From: Prorocentrum cordatum
Taxonomy: Eukaryota; Sar; Dinophyceae; Prorocentrales; Prorocentraceae
Direction: 5' to 3'
Assembly: GCA_963575745.1 (NCBI GenBank)
Contig: CAUYUJ010004560.1
Coordinates: 1 to 64,000, forward strand
DNA length: 64,000 nt
The notes under the pieces are model-generated. The model saw nothing but the letters and a program-made list of their open reading frames with translations. It had not been told where the DNA came from and searched no databases. The stretch's first letter is position 1, and each line of letters starts with the position of its first letter. Positions 19,548-29,705 of the stretch are shown here, piece after piece. The translations under genes were made by a program, and so were the position numbers.

Positions 19548-20087
19548 ATGGGGGGGTGCAAGAGCCTCCCCGCGCGAATCAAAGGGCGACGGGACCCGAG
19601 AACCAGCGGCGGCGCAAGCACAGCCGCCCCGACTCCGCCTGGCCCTACGCCGGCAGCACCAGGAGGCACCGCTAGCGAGGAGGCCAGGCAGGAACAGGGG
19701 AGGTGCAAGGGCCCTGCCACCCCTCGGCGCACTAAGGGGTTCGCACCCCACGTGGGGGGCCGTGGGCGGACAATGGAAGCCAATACCCTGGTCGCAGCCT
19801 GCGCGCGGGGCGCATCCATGGGCCCTCACGCGACGATGCTTGCCATATGCAGAAAAGACTGGTTTAGAAATTGCGCGGTCAACGCACGTGGTGGCGCACG
19901 CCCGATAGGGGCAGACGGAGGACGGCATTGGCAGACGGTGGTCATGACGACGGCGCCGAAGGGCAATGTGGAGCATGGGGCTGGTGAACCCAAGACTCTG
20001 CAAACCGTCGGTCAGTCTACAAACGGCGTCGGAATACAAGGTCGGACGAATACGTCGTCGTCGTGGTCCGTCGGGCACCAGCGGTGA
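19548..20087 (+). CDS. 179-codon open frame, unrecognised
   Basis: It reads a Pro/Ala-rich start, then GFAPHVGGRGRTMEANTLVA, ACARGASMGPHATMLAICRK and ARPIGADGGRHWQTVVMTTA. The composition is protein-like, but I recognise no domain. A 410-codon frame on the other strand overlaps it completely, so at most one is real. No leader, splice site or terminator was found. Confidence 0.25.
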   Translation: MGGCKSLPARIKGRRDPRTSGGASTAAPTPPGPTPAAPGGTASEEARQEQGRCKGPATPRRTKGFAPHVGGRGRTMEANTLVAACARGASMGPHATMLAICRKDWFRNCAVNARGGARPIGADGGRHWQTVVMTTAPKGNVEHGAGEPKTLQTVGQSTNGVGIQGRTNTSSSWSVGHQR

Positions 20088-20399
20088 GGCCTGTTGGAGG
20101 TAGCTCCAGGCTGACTGCACTCGGTGGAAGCCATCGAGGTGAGGTATCGACTGTTCCTGGTGGCTGGGGTGTCCTGGTGGTAGCAATTTCGCGATCGCGG
20201 GCAGGCTGCTGCATGTCCGCGAGGGCGCGTCTCAAATCGGTGGGTTATGCCACTTTCGTCCAGGCCCCTCCGCCCCCGCGTGTGTTCTTTGGGGCCCTTG
20301 TCCCCATTCCCCGGCGGGGGGGGGCGAGGGCCTGGTGGCAGGAGGCACTGCGCTGCGGGGCCTTGCGCGTCCGCGTCGTCGTAGCGCGCGGTGCTCGTT
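20088..20399. other. no gene seen
   Basis: Transition into the tandem repeat; nothing recognised. Confidence 0.4.
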
Positions 20400-22030
20400 G
20401 CACCGCTCGTCCCGCTCGTAGGTGCGGGGCTGCTGGTGCTGGATCCCGTCGCGCTGCTCAGCGATGCGGTGATCGCCTCCGTCGCGCAACTCTGCGTCGC
20501 GCTGCTCAGCGTCTAGGTGCTGGCCCTGGACGCGCTGTCCAAAGATGTGGCGTTCGTTGCGCTGCTCGTCTAACTCATAGGCGCGAGGCTGCTGCTGGTG
20601 GACCCCGTTGCGGTGCGCATCGCCATGGTCCTCGACTCCGTCGCGCTGCTCATCGTCGAGGCGCTGGTCCCTGACGCGCTGCTGAAAAGAGGAGTGCATG
20701 GGATAACGCTCGTCTCACTCGTGAATGTGAACTTGCTAGTGCTAGGTCACGTCGCGTTGCTGAGCGACGTGGCACTCGACTCCGTCGCGCTGCTCAGCGT
20801 CGAGGTGCTGGTCCCGGACGTGCTGCCCAGAGAAGTGGTACTCGTTGCACTGTTCGTCTGGCTCGCGGATGTGAGCCAGCTGATGCTGGATCCCGTCGCG
20901 CTGCTCAACGTCGCGGTGCTCGACTCCGTCGCGCTGCTCATAGTCGAGGAGCTGGTCCCAGACGCGCTGCTCGAAAACGCGGCGCTCGTTGCCCTGCCCA
21001 TCTCCCTTCTAGACGTGAGGCCGCTGGTGCTGGATCCCGTCGCGCTGCTTAACGTCGCGGAGCTCGCCCCCGTCACGCTGTTCAGCGTCGAACTGCTCCG
21101 CGTCGGGGCGTTGGTCCCTGACGTGCTGCTCAAGAACGCGGTGCTCGTCCCACTGCTCTTCTAACTCGCAGGTGCGAGGCGGCTGCTGGTGGATCCCGTC
21201 GCGCTGCTCAACGTCATGGCGCTCGACTCCTTCGCGATTTTCAGTGTCGAGGTACTGGTCCGTGATGTGCTGCTCGAAGATGCGGTGCTTATTGCGCCGA
21301 TCGTCTCGATCGTAGATGCGAGGCTGCCGGCGCTGGGCCCCGTCGCGCTGCTCGACGTCGCGGTGCTCGACTCCGTCCGCTGCTCAGTGTCCAGGTGCTG
21401 GCCCTGGACGCGCTGTCCAAAGATGTGGCGTTCGTTGCGCTGCATATTTAACTAGGTGCGAGGCTGCTGGTGCTGGACCCCTTCGCGCTGCTCGACGACG
21501 TGGTGATCGACTCCGTCGTGCTGCTCAGAGTCGACGCGCTGGTCGCTAAACGTGGTGGGCGTCGCCCTGCTCGTCTCACATGAGGGTGCGAGCCTGCTGA
21601 TGGTGGCCCCCGTCTTGCTGCTCAGCGGCGTGGTCCTCGACTCCGTCGTGCTGCTCAGGGTCGAAGTGCTGGTCTCAAACGTATACTCAAAGATGCGGTG
21701 CTCGTTCCGCTGCTCGTCTCGCACGTGGGTGCGAGGCTGCTGCTCAACGCCATGGTGCTTGACTCCGTCGCGCTGCTCAGCGTCGAAGCGCTGGATCTGG
21801 CCGTGCTGCTCGGAGACGTGGTGCTCGTTTACCTGCCCGTTTCCGCGTTGGGTCCCATCGCGCGGCTGAACGTCGCGGCGCCGGCAAGAGACGCGCTGCT
21901 CGAAGACGTGGTGCTCGTGGCACTGCTCGCCCCATGCAAAGATGCGAGGCTGCGGGTGCTGGATCCCGTCATGCTGCTCAACGTCGTGGCGTTCGACTCC
22001 GTCGTGCTGCTCAGCGTCCGCGAAGTTGGA
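20400..22030. repeat. 144/159 bp diverged tandem repeat, about 12 units
   Basis: GGATCCCGTCGCGCTGCTCA-type words recur at about 20441, 20600, 20745, 20888, 21032, 21191, 21335, 21475, 21605, 21738, 21850 and 21960. Spacings are mostly near 144, 145 or 159. The first two spacings differ by 15 and both are multiples of three, so frames stay open on both strands: hydrophobic (DPVALLNVAVLDSVALL) on plus; Ser/Thr-rich (TLSSATESSTATLSSATGSS) or His/Gln/Arg-rich on minus. A repetitive protein gene on the minus strand or a non-coding satellite are both possible. Confidence 0.7.
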
Positions 22031-22609
22031 TTCGGGCCCCCCTGTTCTGGCGCGCCCGCGCTGTAAACAATTGCGAGTAACAGCTATCTTGTTTGAAACC
22101 CGCACTGGCGCGTGTCCACGCACGCCCATCGCGGCTCCTTGTGCACCACTGTGGACTCTGGCGGGCCCCTCGACGAAGCTCGGTCACGGGCATCCACTCC
22201 CATCAACGTGGTCCCGTGGTGCTGCTGTGGCACCTCTCTGGCAGCCATCCGTTGTAGCGCAGTGTGTGTGTGTGTGCATTGGATATGGAGACCTTAGATA
22301 AGGAATCCAGGGTCTGGAAGCCAGTGGAACTCCAATCGTGGATCGGCCATGGGCATCGCCACCGCCATCATTGGATGAGGAATCCTCCAAAGTCTGGCGC
22401 CTCTTGGGGCTATTCCTTAACAAACGCCCCCACTGTTGTTCCCGCGCCTGACGCAGACGCCGCCGCAGACGCCGACGCCGAGCAGGAGACCGCGAACGCG
22501 CTGTCGCTGAGGCAAGCATTGCGTCCTAGCCGAAACGCGGGCGCGGGCCTGGGGAGCGGGGCGCGACGGGCACCTCTTTCAAGAGGGCGCACTCGAGCCC
22601 ACGCCCTAT
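22031..22609. other. no gene; dispersed repeat family G, copy 1
   Basis: 22280-22440 shares the ordered words GATAAGGAATC, ACATCGCC/GCATCGCCACCGCC, GGGTCTG, CTCCTNAACNNACGCCCCCAC with 45478-45612. (GTGT)n lies at 22261-22276. Confidence 0.45.
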
Positions 22610-22696
22610 ATACATACATATATATATATATAGGAGAGAGAGAGAGAGAGAGAAAACAACAAAAAAAAGAAATATATAACAAAACAGCGAGAGAGG

Positions 22697-22733
<37 letters not shown>

Positions 22734-22807
22734 CAAAGAAATGATAACAACAAAAACAACGAGAGCGAGAGCGAGAGCGAGAGAGACAAAAAGGGGGCGA
22801 TACAAAA

Positions 22808-22884
<77 letters not shown>

Positions 22885-22894
22885 ACAAACAAAA

Positions 22895-22939
<45 letters not shown>

Positions 22940-22965
22940 GCGAGCGAGCGAGCGAGAGACAGATG
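22610..22965. repeat. (TA)n and (GA)n-rich tract
   Basis: A short (TA)n run is followed by long GAGA arrays with AACAAAAA interruptions, ending in (GCGA)n at 22927-22955. RERERE frames are artefacts. Confidence 0.95.
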
Positions 22966-23444
22966 AGAACACGGCAGAAGGCAGACAGATGGACAGACAA
23001 ACTGACACAAAGACTCCGGGGTGCGCCGAAGGCCCTCGGAGGACCTTGTGGGGCCTTGGACAGCCGCAGAGGGCCCTCAAGGGGCTTCCGAGGGCCGCCG
23101 GTGGCTTTTTTCTTACAACCACTGCGCCCAGGCACCTCGGAGGAAGCGCGCTTCGTAAGGGGCCTAAGACAAATTCAGCCGTAACCGGCGCATTCGGAAA
23201 CCTATATTCCGAACGATGGGCCCACCGACGGGCGCGCATGCGGGCTCGGACGGAGAGGCCGCCGCCCCGCCCCCACGCGCCCCCGCCGCTGCGGAGGCGG
23301 CGCTGTGAGAGCGGCGCCGTCGCCCCCCTCTGGGGCATGGGCGGCCGCCCCCCTCGAACGAAACTCAAAAGACTCAAGAGGGCTAGACCGAGGGGCAGCA
23401 CAGGAAAGAACAGAGAGCAGCGCGCAGGTCCGCGGTGGCCACCC
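22966..23444. other. no gene seen
   Basis: It includes AGGGCCCTCAAGGGGCTTCC-type degenerate repeats at 23010-23100. No recognised exon. Confidence 0.4.
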
Positions 23445-23573
23445 CCCCCGCCTCAATCACGCACACGTTCGACCCCTCAAACACGAAGCGCACGAAGAGG
23501 CTCGGCCAGAGGACCATCCCATCAAAGAAGTAGATGTGGTAGCCGCAAGACGCACAGGTGGGTGAGAAATCGG
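23445..23573 (-). CDS. candidate orphan exon, unknown protein
   Basis: The minus strand reads DFSPTCASCGYHIYFFDGMV followed by LWPSLFVRFVFEGSNVCVIE and AGG. It is rich in Cys, Tyr, Phe and Trp, unlike the Arg/Pro/Gly filler frames of this window. It follows a TAG acceptor and meets GG-GTGGCC, a GT donor. CxxCG could be half of a zinc site. It lies in the same orientation as, and inside, the presumed 16 kb kinase intron, but it does not look like helix C. Family unknown. Confidence 0.38.
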
Positions 23574-23791
23574 CTAGGTGGGCGCTATGCTCACGGGCAA
23601 ACCCTCAAGCATCACCCCCACCGTCATCGCGGCCGAGGCTGGAGATGCTCGTCACACCCGCAAGAGGAAATAACGTGAAGCGCCAACGACCACCAGATAA
23701 TATGAGACAGGCCCCGCCCGTCCATGTGTTAGTCCGTAGCGCGGCTCATCCTCTGACGCTTGAACGAACTCGTGAGTCCCGTCTGAGCGAG
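23574..23791. other. no gene seen
   Basis: Short spacer between the orphan exon and the end of LINE 2. Confidence 0.4.
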
Positions 23792-25438
23792 CTACTTACT
23801 CTTCGGCCTCTTGGGGGCTACCTTCTGCTTCTCGTTTTTTTCCCTGAAGGCGAGCTCCTCTATCTGCTTGGCTACCTTTGAGCGCTGCCCGCGGTCGTGC
23901 CCCAGAAATGCATGGGCGGCCTTGAGCGCGCCGTTGGCCCTGATAACGGTGAGCGCCGACTTCAGGTCTGGGAGATGATTGACTGCCCGAGTCCAGCGAA
24001 CTTGGTCTTCGGCACCTTCTGTCAGCTTGACCCTGAAGCATCTCGTCGCGCGCGCGATCGCGTCCCTGTCCTGGGCGATGGCCACCCGCTGCTTCAGCAC
24101 CTGCAGCGCGTTTGGGACCTGTTCGTGGGCCTGGCCGTTCTTCGTCGCATCCTCTACCTCCCGGGCGCTGCCCGCGTAGGCTTCGGCGAGGCGGAAGATC
24201 ACGCTCCGCAGGAGCGCGTCTGGCTTCTTCCCGAGAGGGTGTCCCCGGAAGTTCTCGCCCTCCCGCGCGGCCTTGCCTGGCGCGATGCAGTTCTGGAGGC
24301 CTTCCTCCAGTGCCATCTCGAACTTCATGTCGACCTTGGGGGCGAGGGTGAAGTCGTCGCCCGTCGCGCCCGCTCGGCGGGCTGCCTCGCGTTGGAGCAG
24401 GAGGCGACGCATCAGGTTTTGGAGGCGGCCATTGGTCTTGATCTCGTCGATGTTCGCAGTGTCCGTCTGGCCCGCTCCCTCGGTCTCGCTCTGGCGTTTC
24501 ACTCCCTTGGTTTCCGCTGCCGGTGCGAACGCGGCGAGGCGGGGGGGCAAGGGGATCTGAGGCAGGCCGGTCGGGTGCTTGGCTCGCAGATGCTTGGAAC
24601 GAGGGCGACGAAGGCGCGCGACATCTTCCATTGAGTACACGCCTGACGAGGGCGCCCTTTCGGCTAAATCCGTTCCCACACCTCGGGCACGCCAACGAGC
24701 GTAGCTGTTCATCTGTGAGGTCGGTGGGATTCGCGCACATCTTATGGGGGCAAAAACATGTGGTTTGCTAGGCCCCTGGGGCCATGTCACATACGCGAGC
24801 ATGTCGGGCAAGGTAGTAATGCGTCGGGTGGTGGTGGTGCGGAGGGGGGGAGGGGGGGGGGGGGGATCCCACAGCTGCTATCTCCTCGTCATCCGCGGCC
24901 GTTCTCCTCGCATTCTTGATTCTGGCTCTGGGAACGCAGCGCAACCACCGAAGCCAGGGGCGAATAAGGCACGGATGGGGAGTCATGGAGGTCGTGAGCA
25001 ACACTGGCTTCTTGTTGGGCCTCAGGGGGGAGGGTCCTCCAAAGGTGTCCGAGAACATATTGAAGTACGCCCAATGAGTGAGTTTACCTATTTGTGTTCG
25101 GGGCCCTCGAAGTTGAACCTGCCAAAGACTAGTGCTCGCGCCATCTCCGTGGGGTCGTGCTTCGGGTCCACTGGGGGCTCGTCGGGGTCCTTCTGGGCCA
25201 GGCCCCCCCGAGGGTGCTTCTGGAGGTCGGGGAAGGCGGGGCGCGGGGCACCTTGCCACCAAGCAAGACGGCGCCCCAAGGAAGTAGAGGCTACGGTAGG
25301 TTCACCCGTCCGTTGGCGGGCTGCTGCGCTGCTCTCATGATGCACGTGCGGGGGCGATCTGGCAAGGGATCTCAGCTTACTCGTCTGCCAGTTCTCGGAG
25401 CGAGTCGCATCGCGCTCGGCAAGCACCGCAACTTTCAA
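23792..25438 (-). pseudogene. LINE 2 C-terminal region with C2H2-like zinc finger
   Basis: 25438-25088 reads AVLAERDATRSENWQTSKLR and GRRLAWWQGAPRPAF. Two frame changes follow, the later part including GKLTHWAYFNMFSDTFGG. At 24740 a fresh stretch gives MCANPTDLTDEQLRSLACPR then CGNGFSRKGALVRRVLNGRC, a zinc-knuckle/C2H2 type finger in which the first expected His is Arg. A frame change near 24610 leads into a 270-residue basic, helical region without breaks (LQNLMRRLLLQREAARRAGA to KQIEELAFREKNEKQKVAPK) ending at 23792. This last part is the longest intact ORF of the element. Confidence 0.65.
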
Positions 25439-25489
25439 TCCGTAGGGCGCTGACGAGCGGACCAGTGAGCACCACAGCCAAACTCAACC

Positions 25490-26356
25490 TTAAACACTGA
25501 ACTGCCCCTTGAATGCGCATCGGGCGAGGCGGGCATGAGCGGCACATCCTCCTTGGATCCCGTGGGTGACTTCCTCGACCATCGTGCTGTCGTCGCGTTG
25601 CTTTGCCTCCAAATATTTCGCACTCGAGGCGGCGTCGATCGGGGCCCCGTCCATGGTAATGTTTGTTTGTTTGAAACGGATCGTGGATTTGCGAGCTCTG
25701 CTTTTACTGCCGGCCGTGGCAATGAGCATTTCAGTTTTCGCGCCATTCACTTTCATCTTCCCGTTCATTCTCTGGCTTCAGGAAGGAGAAGAACCTAGAT
25801 GCCGATTCGAAATCCTCGACGAGGTGAATACAATGAAGTCGCCAACAAACTTTATAGGGAATGCTGGCAGACATTCCTCGCCCTCAGTCCCGGGGAGGAG
25901 ATGGAGGTGGCGAAGCTTGTCCAATTTCGGATCGAACGTCACATAGACCACGGTGAATTCGGAGACGGCGCGGCTCTGCTCCAGGCTGGAGGCGAGGAGG
26001 TCGTACGCGGCCACGAACAGGAGAGGGCTCTCCACACTTCCATGTCGTACTCCTCTGGGGATCAGCAGCTTCTCGGTGGGCTGGCCGGTCAGAATTTCCC
26101 TGGTGATGTAGCGCGTGCCTTCATGGAGTTCTTCGGCCGCAAGACGAACGTGTCGCTTCAAAGCCAGCCTCTCCTGGGCAATCCATATCTCGTCTCTGCC
26201 GATCAGGTCGAAAGCCTTCTCGAGGTCGATCAGGACGGCCACCAGCATCCCCGGCATCGTACTTTTGCCCAGGTGGGGGGTTCGTCCATGGAGGCAGTCA
26301 CGTCGCGTGGCCTCTGCCGCAACTGCGAGAGCGCCACGGGTTGATTTGCCAGTCAT
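25490..26356 (-). pseudogene. LINE 2 reverse transcriptase
   Basis: Motif A is AVLIDLEKAFDLIGRDEIW; motif B is IPRGVRHGSVESPLLFVAAY; motif C is PIKFVGDFIVFTSS, where the usual (Y/F)xDD has become FVGD, losing the first catalytic aspartate. A frame change follows at about 25770. It continues with NGAKTEMLIATAG (the usual K(T/C)E.M segment), ITMDGAPIDAASSAKYLEAK (usual YLG) and HARLARCAFKGQFSV. The order is that of LINE reverse transcriptase fingers, palm and thumb. The altered motif C alone would disable polymerisation. Confidence 0.82.
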
Positions 26357-26452
26357 TACCCCAAACTGCGAGTAGGAAAGACGGGGGGTGGGCTAGGCCG
26401 CCAAGCTCTGGCATCACCGTTACATTCATATAGACATTACCAATGTGGTTGA

Positions 26453-27264
26453 TCATATTGATGGTTGGCAGTGTACCTTCGCGCTTCTGCCATCGCCCTT
26501 GGGCTTGCGAGGCGACGCTGCTTCTCCTTCTTTAAACCGCTGAGCTGAGTGTCGAAGAGCCCAGCATGCCTGGAATGCTCCATGGAGAACGGGGGCTGTC
26601 TCTGACACCAGTAGCTTCCACAATTCTATGACCGATCCATCGTGTGGTCTGGTCATGGTGTCGAGGTCCTCTGAGTCGGTTATCTTCAGGACTGGTGCGC
26701 CTTTATAGTTGGGCATCTTGAGAATGGCTCTCATGACATCATCAGCGCTGCATGGGCCACTGCGCGAGTCGCCCCGAGGTCGCGAGCCAGGCGGTCGCCC
26801 AAGGGTAGACACGTCGATCGCCGAGCCCTCGAACATGCTACGCAGGGCGCTGACTCGGACTTCGGCTTCTTCTATTCTGCGGCCACGCACATGTTCCCAG
26901 AGGAGGGGTTACAGACCGCCGCCACTGGTGCAGCTGGCTTCGGGGTTAGGCGGCGAGTACTACTGTAGAGTTTACGTGAGTTCCAAACCGCATCCGCTGC
27001 CTCCGCCTCCTTAGCCGTGTCCGCGAGCCGCTGGCGTCGTTCAGCACGTACTGCCCTGGCTGCTGCTCTGGCTGCGTCGCCGAAGCCTGCCTGGAGGAGG
27101 GCGTAGCCGTCGGAGTCCTGGTCCAGCACTCCCGCCATGCGTCGTTGGACTCGGTGTTTCTTCTCGATCAAGGCAAGGGCTTCGTCGGTCAGCTCGGGGC
27201 GCGTTCTCTTCTTTGGCTGGGGGATGTAAAAAGGAGCCGCCGCCTCAATCAGCGTGTGCTCCAC
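26453..27264 (-). pseudogene. LINE 2 linker between endonuclease and reverse transcriptase
   Basis: Two frames carry it: 27264-26872 (KKRTRPELTDEALALIEKKH, Ala/Arg-rich helices typical of the region before LINE reverse transcriptase) and 26890-26453 (ADDVMRAILKMPNYKGAP, then IELWKLLVSETAPVLHGAFQ). The second looks like the region where LINEs have K.GK..G.D.(I/L)P.E.LK. The two overlap by 19 bases and are separated by a frame change. Confidence 0.6.
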
Positions 27265-28308
27265 GGCATTGAAGTTGTCCGAGGGTGTAGCATATCTCTG
27301 GTTGGTCCCACACTCCCCCTGCCACTGACCCGTGATGTGACGCTGGTTGGGTGAAGCCGACAGTGTACCCGCATATCAATACATCGTTGGGGAACCTCAG
27401 CGTCTGCGTCTCTCAGGGGCTTCCAGCCGCACATCAGGGCATCGAGATCCCACCGTACTGGTTTATCCTCGGGTATTCTGCGGGTCCGTAATCCAACAAA
27501 AATATGTGCTGCGACGGGTCGGTGGTATCGATAACCTCCTATGCTAACGAGGAGCTGCTTGAACGGGGCCGCGCACTTGCCATGCGATCCATACAGCGTA
27601 GTAAATAGATAGTCCATGGTCGTCCATCCTCGTCCAGTTGTATGCTTCCACGCTCCATTATGTTTGTCCCCCTGCCAAACGTGTTGGGCGCCACCAGATT
27701 GAACGTCTGCAGCAGGTCCAGTGGGCGGGCGCCATTGCCGCTGGTAGCCGCGCGGGATCGTCTCTGTCCAGCAAAGCCAGCATGTGGTAATTGAGAGGAC
27801 ATGGCGGCATTGGTATCCATCGCGGCTCTCAGGGCAGCACGACGTGGGATCTGTTGAGGTGCAGCTCTGCGTTGGTTCCAATACTTGCTCTGGAAGTCTC
27901 GATGTGCAGCAATTCTTTCGTAATGGTCCACTCCCATTCTCGCGTGGCTCACCTCGTTCAGGGGGGCATATCCGTTCAAGGTGTAGATGTCGTCGTCCTC
28001 TGGGGCCTTTTCCTAGTGAGGCGGATACCCTGCAGCCTTCCCTCCAACCAAGTATGTGATACTCGCAGCTCGGATAACAGGAAGTGGCGGCGGAGACTGA
28101 AGGCGATCAGGCACCCGTCTCGACTGGTGCGGGTCGTGCGGGGTGCAGGGATAACCCTGTATCCCTCCGTAGTCCAGGGGAGGCCAAATTCGAGGAATGT
28201 GCTCTGTAGGCGCACCACCGAGCCCTTCGCTTTGGTAGCTTGTCGAAGTATGTCTCCGAGACGGTCTGCTCGAAGTAGACTCTCGCAGTTGTATGTCCAA
28301 AAGGTCAT
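27249..28308 (-). pseudogene. LINE 2 endonuclease domain
   Basis: The first segment (28308 to about 27980) reads MTFWTYNCESLLRADRLGDI, then KGSVVRLQSTFLEFGLPWTT and an RTSRDGCLIAFS strand. That is the start of an endonuclease/exonuclease/phosphatase fold with the N..S, LQ(E/S)T and G strands. The frame then changes: YTLNGYAPLNE (usual Y.P), HYERIAAHRDF, and NTFGRGTNIMER; and changes again to TTMDYLFTTLYG, SIGGYRYHRPVAAHIFVGLR. The last segment holds the D-Y and S-x-H motifs, decayed (the SDH site reads YRYHRPV). Several breaks mean no functional enzyme from this copy. Confidence 0.75.
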
Positions 28309-28310
28309 CA

Positions 28311-29282
28311 GCTGCTTGTGGCGATGAATGCGTCTAGTGAACGGGTGGGATACTTCGTGGCGCGGGTGGTCGCATCAGGATAGTACTCGGGTGGGCATTT
28401 TGGTGGCGCCCTCGAGGAGGTACTGGCAGGGGAGGGTCTAGCAACTCCATGAGCCACTCGGCGTCTATGGTTTGAGAGGAGAGCTGCGGCGTTGGCCCGA
28501 GTAGATATCCTGCCATGCTACCACACCTGTCCGTCTCTTAGCAGAGACCGAGCAGCCCGTCTTAGGGCCCGTTTGCCTCCCCAGTGCACTTGCTCCCTGG
28601 AGGCCGTCATGGGCATGCTGAGTTTGATCTCCAGGTCCAGGACGATCGTGCCGTAGTCCAGCGCTCACCTCACCGACTTGGGAACTGTTGTTCCCCACCA
28701 GGCACTCCTGTTCGCCGACGCGCATGGGCCGCGCGCGAGCTGGGTTGGGGAGATCGGTGGGAATGGTCGGGCTGGGAATTGCGACCCAGCACGCCCTGAG
28801 CGTGCGCAGAATCCTTTGAGCCGTCGAGGCTTGCCGCCGATGGCCGCTGAGGTCCGCCGAAGGCCTCCGAGGTCCGATGAGAATCTCCGAGGGCCGTGGG
28901 AGGTCTCCGAAAGCCTCTGCAGGCCTCCGCGGGCCTTCGAAGGCCTCCGAGGGTACCGAGCTCTCGACCAATGCCGGCCGGCGCTCCAGGGCGCCTTGCT
29001 CCGGTCCGTGCAGCGAAACACGCCCTCCCACAGGCCACGCGCATCTCACACATCAGCCGACACGGCGAATCGAGCTGTGCGGCCATGAGAACGGTCGCGA
29101 GGCGCAGCTTGAAGGGGGTCGGAGGATGGCGAGGACGGGGCGGAGGGCGAGGACGAGGGCGAGGGCGAGGACGGGGCGGAGGCGAGGAGGACGAAAACGG
29201 GGCGGAGGGCGGAGGACGAGGAACGAGGAGGAAGGACGAGGTCGGGGTGGAGGCGCAGAAGGCGCTCCCGGGCGCCGGGCGC
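28311..29282. other. no firm gene; possible LINE 2 5' region and degenerate repeats
   Basis: 28334-28516 on the minus strand (GYLLGPTPQLSSQTIDAEWL) may be the LINE 2 leader region. 28840-28965 is a degenerate CTCCGA/GGCCTCCGA repeat. 29130-29260 is rich in GGGCGAGGACG. No other feature is supported. Confidence 0.4.
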
Positions 29283-29380
29283 CTGCTTCACGGCGATGAT
29301 CCGCCCCGTCTTCTGCTCTAGCGCCTTGAAGACCTGGCCGAAGCTGCCGCGGCCCACCGCCTCGGCGGCCGCCAGCCGCG
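29283..29380 (-). CDS. protein kinase exon, glycine loop to catalytic lysine (MAP3K-like)
   Basis: The exon encodes RLAAAEAVGRGSFGQVFKAL followed by EQKTGRIIAVKQ. GRGSFGQV is the ATP-binding glycine loop (GxGxxGxV) and IIAVKQ holds the strand 3 lysine that binds ATP phosphates. It ends at AAGCAG followed by GCGCCC, a GC donor like that of the 13224 exon, in phase 0. The 5' boundary is less sure because GGAGGAGGAG precedes it; an AG there (start 29380) gives the frame shown. It is the most upstream kinase exon found. Upstream exons for the N-terminal part were not identified. Orientation, order and motif content fit 13224-13309 as the next but one exon. Confidence 0.72.
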
Positions 29381-29454
29381 CTCCTCCTCCGCCCCCCCTC
29401 AGTCCTCGCGTCTCTTCCCTGCCTCTTCCTCGTCCTCGTCGTCCTCCTTTCCCG

Positions 29455-29705
29455 CCTCGTTGTCCTCCTCCTCCTCCTCCTCCTCCTCCTCCTCCTGCTC
29501 CTCCTGCTCCTCATTCCTCCTCCGCCTTCCTCCTTTCCCCTCCCCCCGTCCTCCCTCCTCCCTCCCTCCCTGCTCCCCTTCCTCCACCACTTCCCTCCTG
29601 CACCTCCTCCCCCCCCCTTCGCGCGCGTTCTCGCGCGCGCAGCGGCGCACGTGGGGGGGGAGGGGGGGAAGGGAAAAGAAGGGAAGGCGGAGGAGGAAGG
29701 AGGAG
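29455..29705. repeat. (TCC)n polypyrimidine tract and purine-rich partner
   Basis: TCC triplets at 29455-29600 are followed at 29650-29705 by GGGGGG/GGAAG purine runs, a potential foldback or triplex arrangement. Confidence 0.85.

Larger units (their letters stand above)
23792..28310 (-). mobile_element. LINE-type non-LTR retrotransposon 2, nearly full length and decayed
   Basis: Minus-strand order: endonuclease, linker, reverse transcriptase, C-terminal region with a zinc finger and a long basic ORF. About 4.5 kb. At least six frame changes interrupt the polyprotein. It belongs to a different LINE lineage from element 1 (motif A is DLEKAFD here and DAANAF there). No target-site duplication was identified. 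It sits in the sense direction within the presumed kinase intron. Confidence 0.85.

Noticed and set aside
18954-20186. 410-codon minus-strand gene
   Set aside because: It crosses a (GA)n repeat and a GC-rich region open on both strands, with no recognisable domain and a competing plus-strand frame.
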